From Bacteroidales bacterium UBA5235 (lineage in GTDB: Bacteria > Bacteroidota > Bacteroidia > Bacteroidales > VadinHA17): 8,541 nt of DNA. Of this stretch, positions 1 to 7,072 are shown piece after piece. The stretch is taken from NCBI GenBank assembly GCA_002409145.1, contig DHUL01000088.1, positions 2,421 through 10,961 of the forward strand, written 5' to 3'. A program made the translations under genes and the position numbers. How positions within the stretch are numbered: the stretch's first letter is position 1; each line of letters starts with the position of its first letter. Below the pieces are notes generated by a model, which did no database searches, was not told the DNA's origin, and was given only the letters and a program-made list of their open reading frames with translations.

Positions 1-1752
1 TTTACTTCCTTGGGAACCTCCATAGTTTCTGATCAGCAGAAAGCCGAACACAAGTACAAGTGTAAGGCCTGAAAAAGTAACAGCCCAGTTCTTCACAAAC
101 ACTGCATTAGTTGCCAAAGCTAATCCAAGACATGCGAGGATGCCGAAAAGACAATTGAAGAGTTGCTTTCTCAGACTTTCTGATGGGGGCGGCAACCCGG
201 GCTTTCCGGCGATGAATTTTCTCCAGCCGGCGGGAGGAGAGCATCTGAGGTAAAATACTTCAAGTACATGGTCTGATTCTTTAGGTGTAAGAAGGGCTAT
301 CCCGGCAATAGTAACCAGGGCTGTCAGGAACAGCATCCCCGTACCCTGCCATATAGGCTTGCTCTGGAAATCAAGGATGAACCAGAATAATACTGAGAGA
401 GGGATTCCCAGAACCGTTGCCGCAAGCTCACCCCATGCATTGAACCTGGGCCAGAAGAACCTGAAGTATGCAAGCGGCAGCCAGAATATCACTACCACAG
501 AGTTGATGAATATGAACCAGCTTACCATGTCATCCACACAGAATATGGCAATGGCTGCTGAGGCAATGAAAATAGCCACTGTCGTCAGCCGGCTTACTGC
601 TATCTCACGTTTACGACTGCTTTCTTGGTATATCTGTTTGTAAAAATCATTGACTATAAAGCTGCTTCCCCAGTTGAGGAGTGCGCTCAGGGTTGACATG
701 AAAGCAGCAACCTCCGTGGCAATAAGTAATCCCACAAAACCTACCGGAAGGTGACTTGCTTTAATCAGTTCACCCCACGCGAAAGCAGGATCGGAGATTA
801 ATTTCAGGCTTCCGTCAGCCCTTGCAGGATCTATGTTCATATCGCTGGTGGTAAACAGGGTGATACATATTATCCCCATCCCTACCAGAGGTATTATTCT
901 TACGCTCAATGAGATGAATGCACTGAAAAACTGTCCTCCGAGAGCCTGTTTTTCGCTCCTGGCAGACATGAAACGTTGTGCTGTCATCCCTTCACCGGCA
1001 GTGGGTGATCCTGCAAAGAAAAGACCAAGTATCACGAACATCAGTAACGTCAGTGGAGGAGTGACCTGGGAGACCGGGCTGAGAGACAATGTCTCAGGCC
1101 TTATCCCGGCTGCTTTTGCCAGTATTGCGTCCCATCCTCCAAACTGAGGGATGACAATTACCAGGAACACCATGCTGCCGGCAATCATTATGATCATTTG
1201 TATCACCGACACCATCACCGACCCAATAAGTCCGCCCGATAATGTATAAACCAGCGTTATGGTTCCGAAAATGACCAGTATGGCAGGTATTGATAATGGT
1301 AACAAAGGCGCTACTGTCCTGGCAAAAAAGCCTGTAATATATGCTATCGTTATTATTGCAAACAGACTCATTACAATAGCATAGCATCTTCGTGCAATGA
1401 CAGACATTCTCCCGCCATACCTGAGCGATATCAGTTCAGCGGTAGTGACTATTTTCATCCGTTGCCACATTTTGGACCAGATAATGGCCACGAGAGGCAT
1501 CCATATGATCCACTGAGCCCACCACAACCAGTTGCCAGCGAAACCGTACATGAATATGAGCATTACAAAAGCGCCGAGGCCTGACTGATAGGTGGATGCA
1601 TTGGAAATGCCCAGTGACCACCATGAGAGACTCCTGTTGGCGGTAAAGAATCCTTCCTGCCCTTTTTTTGCCGACGATTTTGTATAAACTAACCCGACAG
1701 CCATAGTGGCCAGCGAGAGTACTATCAATATTATCCAGTCAGCTGTGTTCAT
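1..1752 (-). CDS. Sodium:solute symporter (SSS family), 3' end cut by window edge
   Basis: This is an inner-membrane transporter of the sodium/solute symporter family (SGLT/PutP fold), which normally couples Na+ entry to uptake of a sugar, amino acid, polyol or organic acid. The 584 visible residues read open from the ATG at 1750-1752 to base 1 with no stop, so the C-terminus lies outside. The protein is almost entirely alternating hydrophobic segments. Family landmarks are GFFTANRSLSWWSLGIS (residues 34-50), the YTLSGGL turn before TM5 (169-175), and the TM8 motif AAFMSTLSALLN (349-360) followed by NDFYKQIY. A TPKESDHVLEVFY stretch near the C-terminus resembles bacterial SSS proteins of Bacteroidota and Planctomycetota. 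The family's TM5 motif TDxxQ reads VSVIQ here (181-185), so the aspartate of the Na2 site is Ser182. It follows the ceramidase-like gene by 47 bases and probably imports the substrate of the pathway. The substrate cannot be told from sequence. Confidence 0.
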   Translation of the reverse strand, partial: MNTADWIILIVLSLATMAVGLVYTKSSAKKGQEGFFTANRSLSWWSLGISNASTYQSGLGAFVMLIFMYGFAGNWLWWAQWIIWMPLVAIIWSKMWQRMKIVTTAELISLRYGGRMSVIARRCYAIVMSLFAIITIAYITGFFARTVAPLLPLSIPAILVIFGTITLVYTLSGGLIGSVMVSVIQMIIMIAGSMVFLVIVIPQFGGWDAILAKAAGIRPETLSLSPVSQVTPPLTLLMFVILGLFFAGSPTAGEGMTAQRFMSARSEKQALGGQFFSAFISLSVRIIPLVGMGIICITLFTTSDMNIDPARADGSLKLISDPAFAWGELIKASHLPVGFVGLLIATEVAAFMSTLSALLNWGSSFIVNDFYKQIYQESSRKREIAVSRLTTVAIFIASAAIAIFCVDDMVSWFIFINSVVVIFWLPLAYFRFFWPRFNAWGELAATVLGIPLSVLFWFILDFQSKPIWQGTGMLFLTALVTIAGIALLTPKESDHVLEVFYLRCSPPAGWRKFIAGKPGLPPPSESLRKQLFNCLFGILACLGLALATNAVFVKNWAVTFSGLTLVLVFGFLLIRNYGGSQGSK

Positions 1753-1799
1753 TCTTCAATCAATATGTAAATAATGTTCAGATAGAGAGATATATAAGT
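1753..1799 (-). other. AT-rich intergenic gap before the symporter gene
   Basis: This is the longest gap in the window at 47 bases and is strongly AT-rich. Read on the minus strand, it contains TTATATATCTCTC and then TTATTTACATATTGA before the ATG. It has no hairpin with a run of T that would act as a terminator, and no good match to the Bacteroidota -7 element TAnnTTTG. It may serve as a weakly structured translation leader for the symporter gene; an internal promoter cannot be excluded. Confidence 0.3.
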
Positions 1800-3110
1800 T
1801 CAAGCTTCAATAAGTCTGCTGATCATCTCCGTCACCCCGTTCATATAAATCCCTTCAATCTTATCGGTTAGGGGTGAGGGCATTACCTCATAGATATATG
1901 ACTGATCTGCTTCATAACCTTTCTTTTCAAAGACATCAGCCGTCGGTATATAGGCGCCTATTCCATGGACATAGGCAATGCAGATAAGATTGTAGCCGGG
2001 AAAAATCTTCTTCAGCTCAATCTGGTACTTAACAAACAATTCTCCCTGTGTGAAGAAGATTATTGTGTTTCCAATCTTCCATGCATTTACCCTGAACCTG
2101 AAAGAACTCTTAACCTCGCCGCGGTCAATCATCTCATATACCTTGCTTTCCCAGCGTTTGAGCATATCCTTCCATGTGAAGAATTCAGTGATATCATCAG
2201 CCTTTCTTTTTACTTCGGCAGCTATATGGTCTCTGGTAATGTTCTGATCCCTGAACGGTACGGTAATAAATCCGGCAGTTGTTTTCAGATCAGCCTTTCC
2301 CTGGTTTTCAATAAGCCGGGATTCTGCTACGGCTCTTCCCAGTTGTTCTCCAACGCGGTCAGTGACAGCCGGGTCACTATGATGTGCTTCACGAGGATTT
2401 AAGTCGCCGGCAGCACCGTTAACAAAAACAGCCATTCCGCCCAGGCTCTTTTCAACTGTTTCACGCGCGCTGCCGGGATAATCGGTTGAGACAAACAGGC
2501 TTTCATACCCGAGTGTCACCGGGTGACAGGAATAGTTAAAGAGGGTGACTTTATGGCTTCCATCCTCGTCTGAGAGTTGCAGGATTCCCACCTCCTCATC
2601 ACGCAGTCCGTCCGGGTCACCGATTCGATATGCCAGACCTCCTCCTTCCGGCTTTACATCACGGCGGGCCATATTTATTCCGCACAAGGCTTTACCAGTC
2701 TTAATTCGGGCAAACCGGAAGCCTGGCAGATCATTTACAGTATTAATGGCGTTGTCAGCTATCCGCTGCGATGCCTGAGCGATGTAACGGTCATTTGCTT
2801 CATGCCTTCCATATTCCATATCAGGAGCCGAATGGGTATGAATGGATGTTATCAGTATATTCTCAGGGCTTATGCCCGTCATGCGAGCTATCCTGTCAGC
2901 AATTGCCTTAATTATTACAGGGTCGACATCCATGAGATCATTGACAACAAGGCATGCAATTGTGTTTTCCTTCTTTATAACAAGGCATCGGCTCGTCAGA
3001 GGTCTGTGAACCTTGCCCGATAATCCCTTACGATTGGCAAAACCTCCCAGGAGAACAGGTTCCTCCGGTGTTATGTCTGTCAGATTATAATTGAATAACA
3101 GATCAGTCAT
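1800..3110 (-). CDS. Short cytoplasmic neutral/alkaline ceramidase-superfamily hydrolase
   Basis: This 436-residue protein belongs to the neutral/alkaline non-lysosomal ceramidase superfamily, whose known members are zinc amidases that cleave N-acyl bonds. Visible landmarks are the N-terminal TDITPEEP strand (11-18), SIHTHSAPD (89-97; His91 and His93), NYSCHPVTLG (192-201; His196), NGAAGDLNPR (231-240), TQGE (354-357; Glu357) and GAYIPT (385-390; Tyr387). By analogy with the Pseudomonas and human enzymes, His91, His196, Glu357 and Tyr387 would bind zinc. The nucleophilic Ser of the classical GDVSPN motif is Asn238 here. The protein lacks a signal peptide, whereas classical neutral ceramidases are exported, and it lacks their C-terminal beta-sandwich, being much shorter than their roughly 650-780 residues. 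True ceramidase activity is therefore doubtful; the substrate is more likely a small soluble amide or ester. The ATG at 3110 is the only sensible start: upstream ATGs are out of frame and soon stop. It lies 40 bases after the aminotransferase stop. Confidence 0.85.
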   Translation of the reverse strand: MTDLLFNYNLTDITPEEPVLLGGFANRKGLSGKVHRPLTSRCLVIKKENTIACLVVNDLMDVDPVIIKAIADRIARMTGISPENILITSIHTHSAPDMEYGRHEANDRYIAQASQRIADNAINTVNDLPGFRFARIKTGKALCGINMARRDVKPEGGGLAYRIGDPDGLRDEEVGILQLSDEDGSHKVTLFNYSCHPVTLGYESLFVSTDYPGSARETVEKSLGGMAVFVNGAAGDLNPREAHHSDPAVTDRVGEQLGRAVAESRLIENQGKADLKTTAGFITVPFRDQNITRDHIAAEVKRKADDITEFFTWKDMLKRWESKVYEMIDRGEVKSSFRFRVNAWKIGNTIIFFTQGELFVKYQIELKKIFPGYNLICIAYVHGIGAYIPTADVFEKKGYEADQSYIYEVMPSPLTDKIEGIYMNGVTEMISRLIEA

Positions 3111-3150
3111 ATATGCATTTTAATAAGACAAATTCTTCCATGGTAGTCAG

Positions 3151-4371
3151 TTATTGCAGATTAGCTTTAATTTTATCTACAGCTTCAGCGATCTTCTCCA
3201 TATCCTTTCTGTCACCCAGAAATATATTCTGAGATATCCACATTCCTGTTTCATGGCAGGCTTTCTCGCATTCGGGGCATGATACACCGGTATAAGAGAC
3301 TGATTCGGGGATTACATAGGAGAAGAAATTCTTTTCCCGGAATACCGGTTGCCTGTATATCGGTTCCGGGTACCCCATGAAACAGGGTACGCCTTCTGCA
3401 GCGAGTATTTCTGCAAACTCATTCTTTGACAGATCATTGAACTTAGACCTGTCATATTTGAACGGGAAGAGATGATATGAGTGCCTTGTAGCTTCAGGTG
3501 TCCGCAGGAGAGGAGTTATCCCATCTATCCCTTTCAGTAGTTCAGCCAGATATAGTCCATTTTCGTCGCGTTTAAGCAGTTCTTCTTCCAGGCGTTCCAG
3601 CTGTATGATCAGCACTGCTGCCTGAAACTGTGTCATCCGGTAGTTGCATCCCAGGTTGAAGTGTTCATACCATGCACCGCCAATCTTTCTGCCGACATTA
3701 TGCAATGACCATATTCTTTCAAACAGGTTATCATCATCAGTCACGGCTATGCCTCCTTCGCCGCTGCACATGTTTTTTGACGACTGGAAACTGAAGCAGC
3801 CTATATGGCCTATAGATCCGAGCTTTCTGTGCTTATATTCAGCACCGTGGGCATGGCAGGCATCTTCTATAACATAAAGGTTATGTTTAGCGGCGATTTC
3901 CATGATCAGATCCATGTCACATGCGTTTCCGCCGAAATGAACAGGAATAATGGCTTTTGTCCTTGGCGTTATAGCTTCTTCAATTTTGCACGGATCGATA
4001 TTAAACGTATCCGGGTCGATATCAACAAAGACCGGAACGCAGTTAACCTCAATCACTACTGATGCTGTAGCTATGAATGACATCGGAGGAACAATGATCT
4101 CATCACCTGCTCTGACTCCGGCAGCCATAAGCGACAGCCTGAGAGCGACTGAACCGTTCACTGCTGTTACAGCATGCTTAACGCCCAGATAGGAGGCAAA
4201 TGATCTCTCAAGGACGGCCACACTGCTCCCCGGGTCTGGAGTGATCCCCCAGGTACCGCTTTCGACCACCTTCTTTAAAGCCGAGATCTCTTTGTCGGTG
4301 TGAACAGGCCATGGAAAACCCTTTGTAATTGTTTTGTTTCCGCCATAGTAAGCAAGCTTCTCTTTTCCCAT
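3151..4371 (-). CDS. DegT/DnrJ/EryC1/StrS family PLP-dependent aminotransferase
   Basis: This 406-residue protein is a fold-type I PLP aminotransferase of the sugar/cyclitol aminotransferase family (ArnB, GnnB, StsC and AHBA synthase are known relatives). Such enzymes exchange a keto group on a sugar or cyclitol for an amine, usually with glutamate or glutamine as partner. Landmarks are SGTWGITPDPGS near the N-terminus (38-49), the cofactor-phosphate region VNGSVALRLSL (71-81), VIEDACHAHGAEY (167-179) with Asp170 facing the pyridine nitrogen and His173 stacking, and the lysine motif FSFQSSKNMCSGEGG (193-207) with Lys199 as the Schiff-base residue. NYRMTQFQAAV is the usual later motif of the family. 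Length is normal and all key residues are present, so it should be active in the cytoplasm. It starts four bases after the stop of the oxidoreductase gene, the tightest spacing in the window, so the two are probably translated together and act on consecutive intermediates. The substrate is unknown. Confidence 0.93.
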   Translation of the reverse strand: MGKEKLAYYGGNKTITKGFPWPVHTDKEISALKKVVESGTWGITPDPGSSVAVLERSFASYLGVKHAVTAVNGSVALRLSLMAAGVRAGDEIIVPPMSFIATASVVIEVNCVPVFVDIDPDTFNIDPCKIEEAITPRTKAIIPVHFGGNACDMDLIMEIAAKHNLYVIEDACHAHGAEYKHRKLGSIGHIGCFSFQSSKNMCSGEGGIAVTDDDNLFERIWSLHNVGRKIGGAWYEHFNLGCNYRMTQFQAAVLIIQLERLEEELLKRDENGLYLAELLKGIDGITPLLRTPEATRHSYHLFPFKYDRSKFNDLSKNEFAEILAAEGVPCFMGYPEPIYRQPVFREKNFFSYVIPESVSYTGVSCPECEKACHETGMWISQNIFLGDRKDMEKIAEAVDKIKANLQ

Positions 4372-4375
4372 CGGA

Positions 4376-5446
4376 TTATTTGTTTTTCAGTGATTGAATC
4401 TTCCCTTTAAGAGAAACGGTTTTCCCGTTCCGGGCGCTTTCATAGATAGCTTCTATTATTTCGACAGCTTTTGTGGCTTCTTCAGCATCAATCGCCGGAG
4501 GACGGCCCGTTTCTATAGCTTCAATCATATCGGATATCTGCCTGATATGCCCTGTGTCATTTATTGCCTTTGGGTCTGAAACACCTCCTCCTTCGATGTT
4601 CTCGCCGGAAAAGAGAAGCCTTATTTCACGGTCGTGTTCAGTCTCGTAAGTAAATTCCCATTTCACTATTTTTTCTTCCTCTATCACAACAGAACCCCTT
4701 GTACCAAGGATCTCCATTCGTTTGTACGATCCGGGGAAGACTGCAGTGGAGGCTTCTATGACACCGAGAGCTCCGTTCTTAAACCGGAGGTTTGCGATAG
4801 CGGTATCCTCCACATCGAGACCGGAATGTCCCAGGGTCGTTGAGAACGCATTCACTTCCGCCACATCTCCCATCATCCACCTCAGAAGATCAACCGAATG
4901 GATAGCCTGGTTCATAAGAGCTCCTCCTCCGCTTGTTTTCAGATCACCCCTCCATTTAACCTGTTCATAGTACGACTGGCTGCGGAACCATTTCACATAG
5001 ACATCACCCAGAACAAGTTTGCCAAAGCGTCCTGCATCAACAGCCTTTCTGACCTCCCTGTTTATGTCAAGGAATCTCATGGGGAAGATCCCTGCCACAA
5101 CTACATCCTTTTTCTTTGCGGCGCTGATGATAGCTTTGCAGCGTCGCATCGTTACCTCGAGGGGCTTCTCAACAATACAATGTTTTCCTGCTTTAATAAC
5201 TTCCAGTGCAGGTTCCAGGTGAGTTCCGGAGGGAGTGCAGATGCATACTATTTCAATCTCCGGTGAGTTAACAAGTGCACTGACTGAATCAAATACCTTG
5301 CAGCTGAATTGCTTGCCGAATGCAAGTGCCTTATCCCCGGCAATATCGGTAACGCCTGCCAGATGAGCATTCACAACCGAGGCTATCGCTCTTGCATGTA
5401 CTGCTGCGATATCTCCTGTACCTATTATTCCAAAACCATGATCCAT
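4376..5446 (-). CDS. Gfo/Idh/MocA family NAD(P)-dependent oxidoreductase
   Basis: This 356-residue protein is a cytoplasmic dehydrogenase of the Gfo/Idh/MocA family, which oxidises or reduces a hydroxyl/keto group on sugars, nucleotide sugars and inositols. The N-terminal Rossmann domain (about 1-120) opens with GIIGTGDIAAVHA (6-18), and EKPL (93-96) supplies the conserved Lys94. The C-terminal alpha/beta domain carries KWRGDLKTSGGGALMNQ (164-180) leading to AIHSVDLLRWMMG (181-193). His183 is the usual catalytic histidine; four residues before it Asn179 stands where inositol dehydrogenase has Asp. This Asn form is common in a subgroup that includes UDP-sugar 3-dehydrogenases such as WlbA, so activity is not in doubt. 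It precedes the aminotransferase by four bases. Such dehydrogenase-aminotransferase pairs (for example GnnA-GnnB) make or break an amino group by way of a ketone. It starts 35 bases after the propeller lipoprotein gene. No Shine-Dalgarno sequence is obvious; an AGG lies about 10 bases upstream. Confidence 0.93.
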   Translation of the reverse strand: MDHGFGIIGTGDIAAVHARAIASVVNAHLAGVTDIAGDKALAFGKQFSCKVFDSVSALVNSPEIEIVCICTPSGTHLEPALEVIKAGKHCIVEKPLEVTMRRCKAIISAAKKKDVVVAGIFPMRFLDINREVRKAVDAGRFGKLVLGDVYVKWFRSQSYYEQVKWRGDLKTSGGGALMNQAIHSVDLLRWMMGDVAEVNAFSTTLGHSGLDVEDTAIANLRFKNGALGVIEASTAVFPGSYKRMEILGTRGSVVIEEEKIVKWEFTYETEHDREIRLLFSGENIEGGGVSDPKAINDTGHIRQISDMIEAIETGRPPAIDAEEATKAVEIIEAIYESARNGKTVSLKGKIQSLKNK

Positions 5447-5481
5447 GACTGTCAGCCTGAAGTATTAAGCTCTGCCCGTGA

Positions 5482-7059
5482 TTATCTGTTTACCCGGAAA
5501 GTATCGACGTACATTTTAGTTATTTCCCTGACGGCGAGGTCATTTGCTTCATTTGTATTAATCTGTCCGGTGCTGAACTGGTTGATCCAGTCTGTTTTAT
5601 CGCCTTTCCCGATAACAGCTACCCTGCCTCCCTCAAAGAGCTTCCCGTTTGTTATTGTCGGTGATGCACATATAGACAACGGGAAACCGAAATCAAGCAC
5701 TTCGTTTATTTTTCCGGTTTTTGCTTCGATACGGAAAAGCAACCTGTTCATAATTTTAGATGTCCCGATGTTGTCTGTAACGGCATAGAGATATCCGTTA
5801 CAGTAAACAATGTCATGGATATTTGACCATTTCCATGCAGACAGATCAAGATCCCAGGCTATTGAACCATCATTGATATTGAAAGCCGTGATGTGTTTGT
5901 AGTCAGACTTGCTGACCCGGTTGTAAAGATAAGGATACCATCCGGCGCACTGCCCCGAGTAAAGCAGTCCGTCATGATAGCATATAGTTGACAGGCGTTC
6001 AATGAATCTGTCTTTTTTCCAGACTGTGTTAAGAAGGCTGTCGTAGACTACAATATTTCCGTTTGTAAGGTCGCCGTTCCAGTTTGCCGTGGCTACGAAA
6101 TAACCATGGTCATCATTAACAAGTATCGTGTTGGAATGTGTCGTCATGGCATCAGGCTGGGTATAGACTGACTTCAGCACTTTGCCGGTTTCGGCATCAA
6201 GCCTGTCGATACGTTCGAATGACTGGGAATAGATCCACCTGTTCTTCTGATGGGTTGCAGGGATTGCACCGTACCATGACTGGGCCGGGCTGTACCATTT
6301 TGTTGTGCCATCTTCAAATGATAATGCGTGAAGGCCGTTGGATCCTTTCGCCAGTACAATCAGGTTGCCCTCCATGTCATAGTAATATGAAAAGCCCGTT
6401 CCGCCAATGTACGGTATGTTATTATCACTTATCCAGGCTACAGAACCGTCGGAGACATAGAGAGCCTTTACTCTGCTGTTGGCCCTTTCGTGCTCAAGAA
6501 CAAGCCATGAACCGTCTTTCTTTTGCTCTACCGTAGGAGCCACATCATAGATATCTTTAAAATCATACTGCCACAGAAGCTCATATGTGTCGGGATCAAC
6601 AGCCATGACAAGGTTCCCGGATGCCAGCTCAAAAAACCCGACACCATTGCGGACGACACCGTGTTCATTTGCCAGACCGTAGGTATTTGTTCTCTCCGCT
6701 GTTGTGAACTGCCAGACAGGAGAGTCCGATGAACGCCCATCTCTGAATCCCCTGACCATCCACCGGTAAGTGGTATTAAATGACAGCCGGCCGGTATTGT
6801 AAACAGGGCTGGTGACAGTGCCTGCCAAACCATTGATCCCCGGGTTTTCAGTCGTGTCAATGAATACTGCAAAGGAGTCACCTACCGATTCCCATGCAAG
6901 TCGTGCGGTTATGACATTCTGGCTGTCAGCGAGATTGACGGGAGATACAAGTGTAATCCTCCCCGGCGTATTTCCGCAAGAGCTGATTGCCAGGTACAAA
7001 GCCAGAAAAAAGGTCTGATAAAGAAGATTGAGTCTTTTCATTGTCTTTGGATTTGTCAT
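5482..7059 (-). CDS. Lipoprotein with FN3-like domain and PQQ-type beta-propeller
   Basis: This 525-residue exported protein has a type II signal peptide ending in the lipobox ISSC (Cys28). A second start at 7041 (MKRLNLLYQ, residue 7) would give a more typical signal peptide and may be the true one. After the cysteine comes an FN3-like beta-sandwich (about 33-122; LAWESVGDSFAVFID, TTYRWMVRGF, SPVWQFTTAE). The rest (about 130-500) is a beta-propeller of the PQQ-enzyme/BamB/WD40-like type. Recurrent elements are of the form 'D..T.ELLWQYD', 'DGSVAWISD', 'DGTTKWYSP', 'DAETGKVLKSV', 'DGSIAWDLDL' and 'EAKTGKINEVL'. No acidic surface-export signal follows Cys28, so it probably faces the periplasm. 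The family has no assigned enzyme activity; it may bind a ligand, scaffold the neighbouring lipoprotein, or be a sensor. An aryl-sulfotransferase-like (ASST) propeller fold is an alternative worth considering. It lies 13 bases after the GHL10-like gene. Confidence 0.8.
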   Translation of the reverse strand: MTNPKTMKRLNLLYQTFFLALYLAISSCGNTPGRITLVSPVNLADSQNVITARLAWESVGDSFAVFIDTTENPGINGLAGTVTSPVYNTGRLSFNTTYRWMVRGFRDGRSSDSPVWQFTTAERTNTYGLANEHGVVRNGVGFFELASGNLVMAVDPDTYELLWQYDFKDIYDVAPTVEQKKDGSWLVLEHERANSRVKALYVSDGSVAWISDNNIPYIGGTGFSYYYDMEGNLIVLAKGSNGLHALSFEDGTTKWYSPAQSWYGAIPATHQKNRWIYSQSFERIDRLDAETGKVLKSVYTQPDAMTTHSNTILVNDDHGYFVATANWNGDLTNGNIVVYDSLLNTVWKKDRFIERLSTICYHDGLLYSGQCAGWYPYLYNRVSKSDYKHITAFNINDGSIAWDLDLSAWKWSNIHDIVYCNGYLYAVTDNIGTSKIMNRLLFRIEAKTGKINEVLDFGFPLSICASPTITNGKLFEGGRVAVIGKGDKTDWINQFSTGQINTNEANDLAVREITKMYVDTFRVNR

Positions 7060-7072
7060 TAGTTGGTTAATC

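Noticed and set aside
359..1147. Plus-strand open frames of 94 and 104 codons
   Set aside because: They lie opposite the SSS symporter frame, which is open for 584 codons with strong family motifs; their translations show no recognisable domain.
1094..1624. Minus-strand short frames of 97 and 62 codons
   Set aside because: They are out of frame with the symporter on the same strand, and the symporter frame has no break there, so no frameshift is needed.
1800..3110. Calling this gene a true ceramidase in sphingolipid turnover
   Set aside because: The serine nucleophile position, the export signal and the C-terminal domain are all missing, and no sphingolipid gene is nearby.
3111..3150. Possible promoter or earlier start for the ceramidase-like gene
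   Set aside because: The upstream ATGs run into stops in other frames, and no TAnnTTTG element is present; GGAAGAA lies about 25 bases from the start, too far for a ribosome site.
3151..4371. Assigning a specific gene name such as gnnB, stsC or arnB to the aminotransferase
   Set aside because: The family motifs fit all of these equally, and the neighbours match none of their known pathways, so a symbol would be a guess.
5447..5481. Possible terminator between the propeller and dehydrogenase genes
   Set aside because: The 35-base gap shows no stable hairpin followed by a T run on the transcribed strand.
1965..5788. Many plus-strand frames of 61 to 159 codons
   Set aside because: Each is opposite a well-supported enzyme gene; none has its own start context or motif.
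6138..6881. Overlapping frames within the propeller gene (132 and 117 codons)
   Set aside because: They are shadows of the propeller frame, which is continuous and shows the repeats in order.
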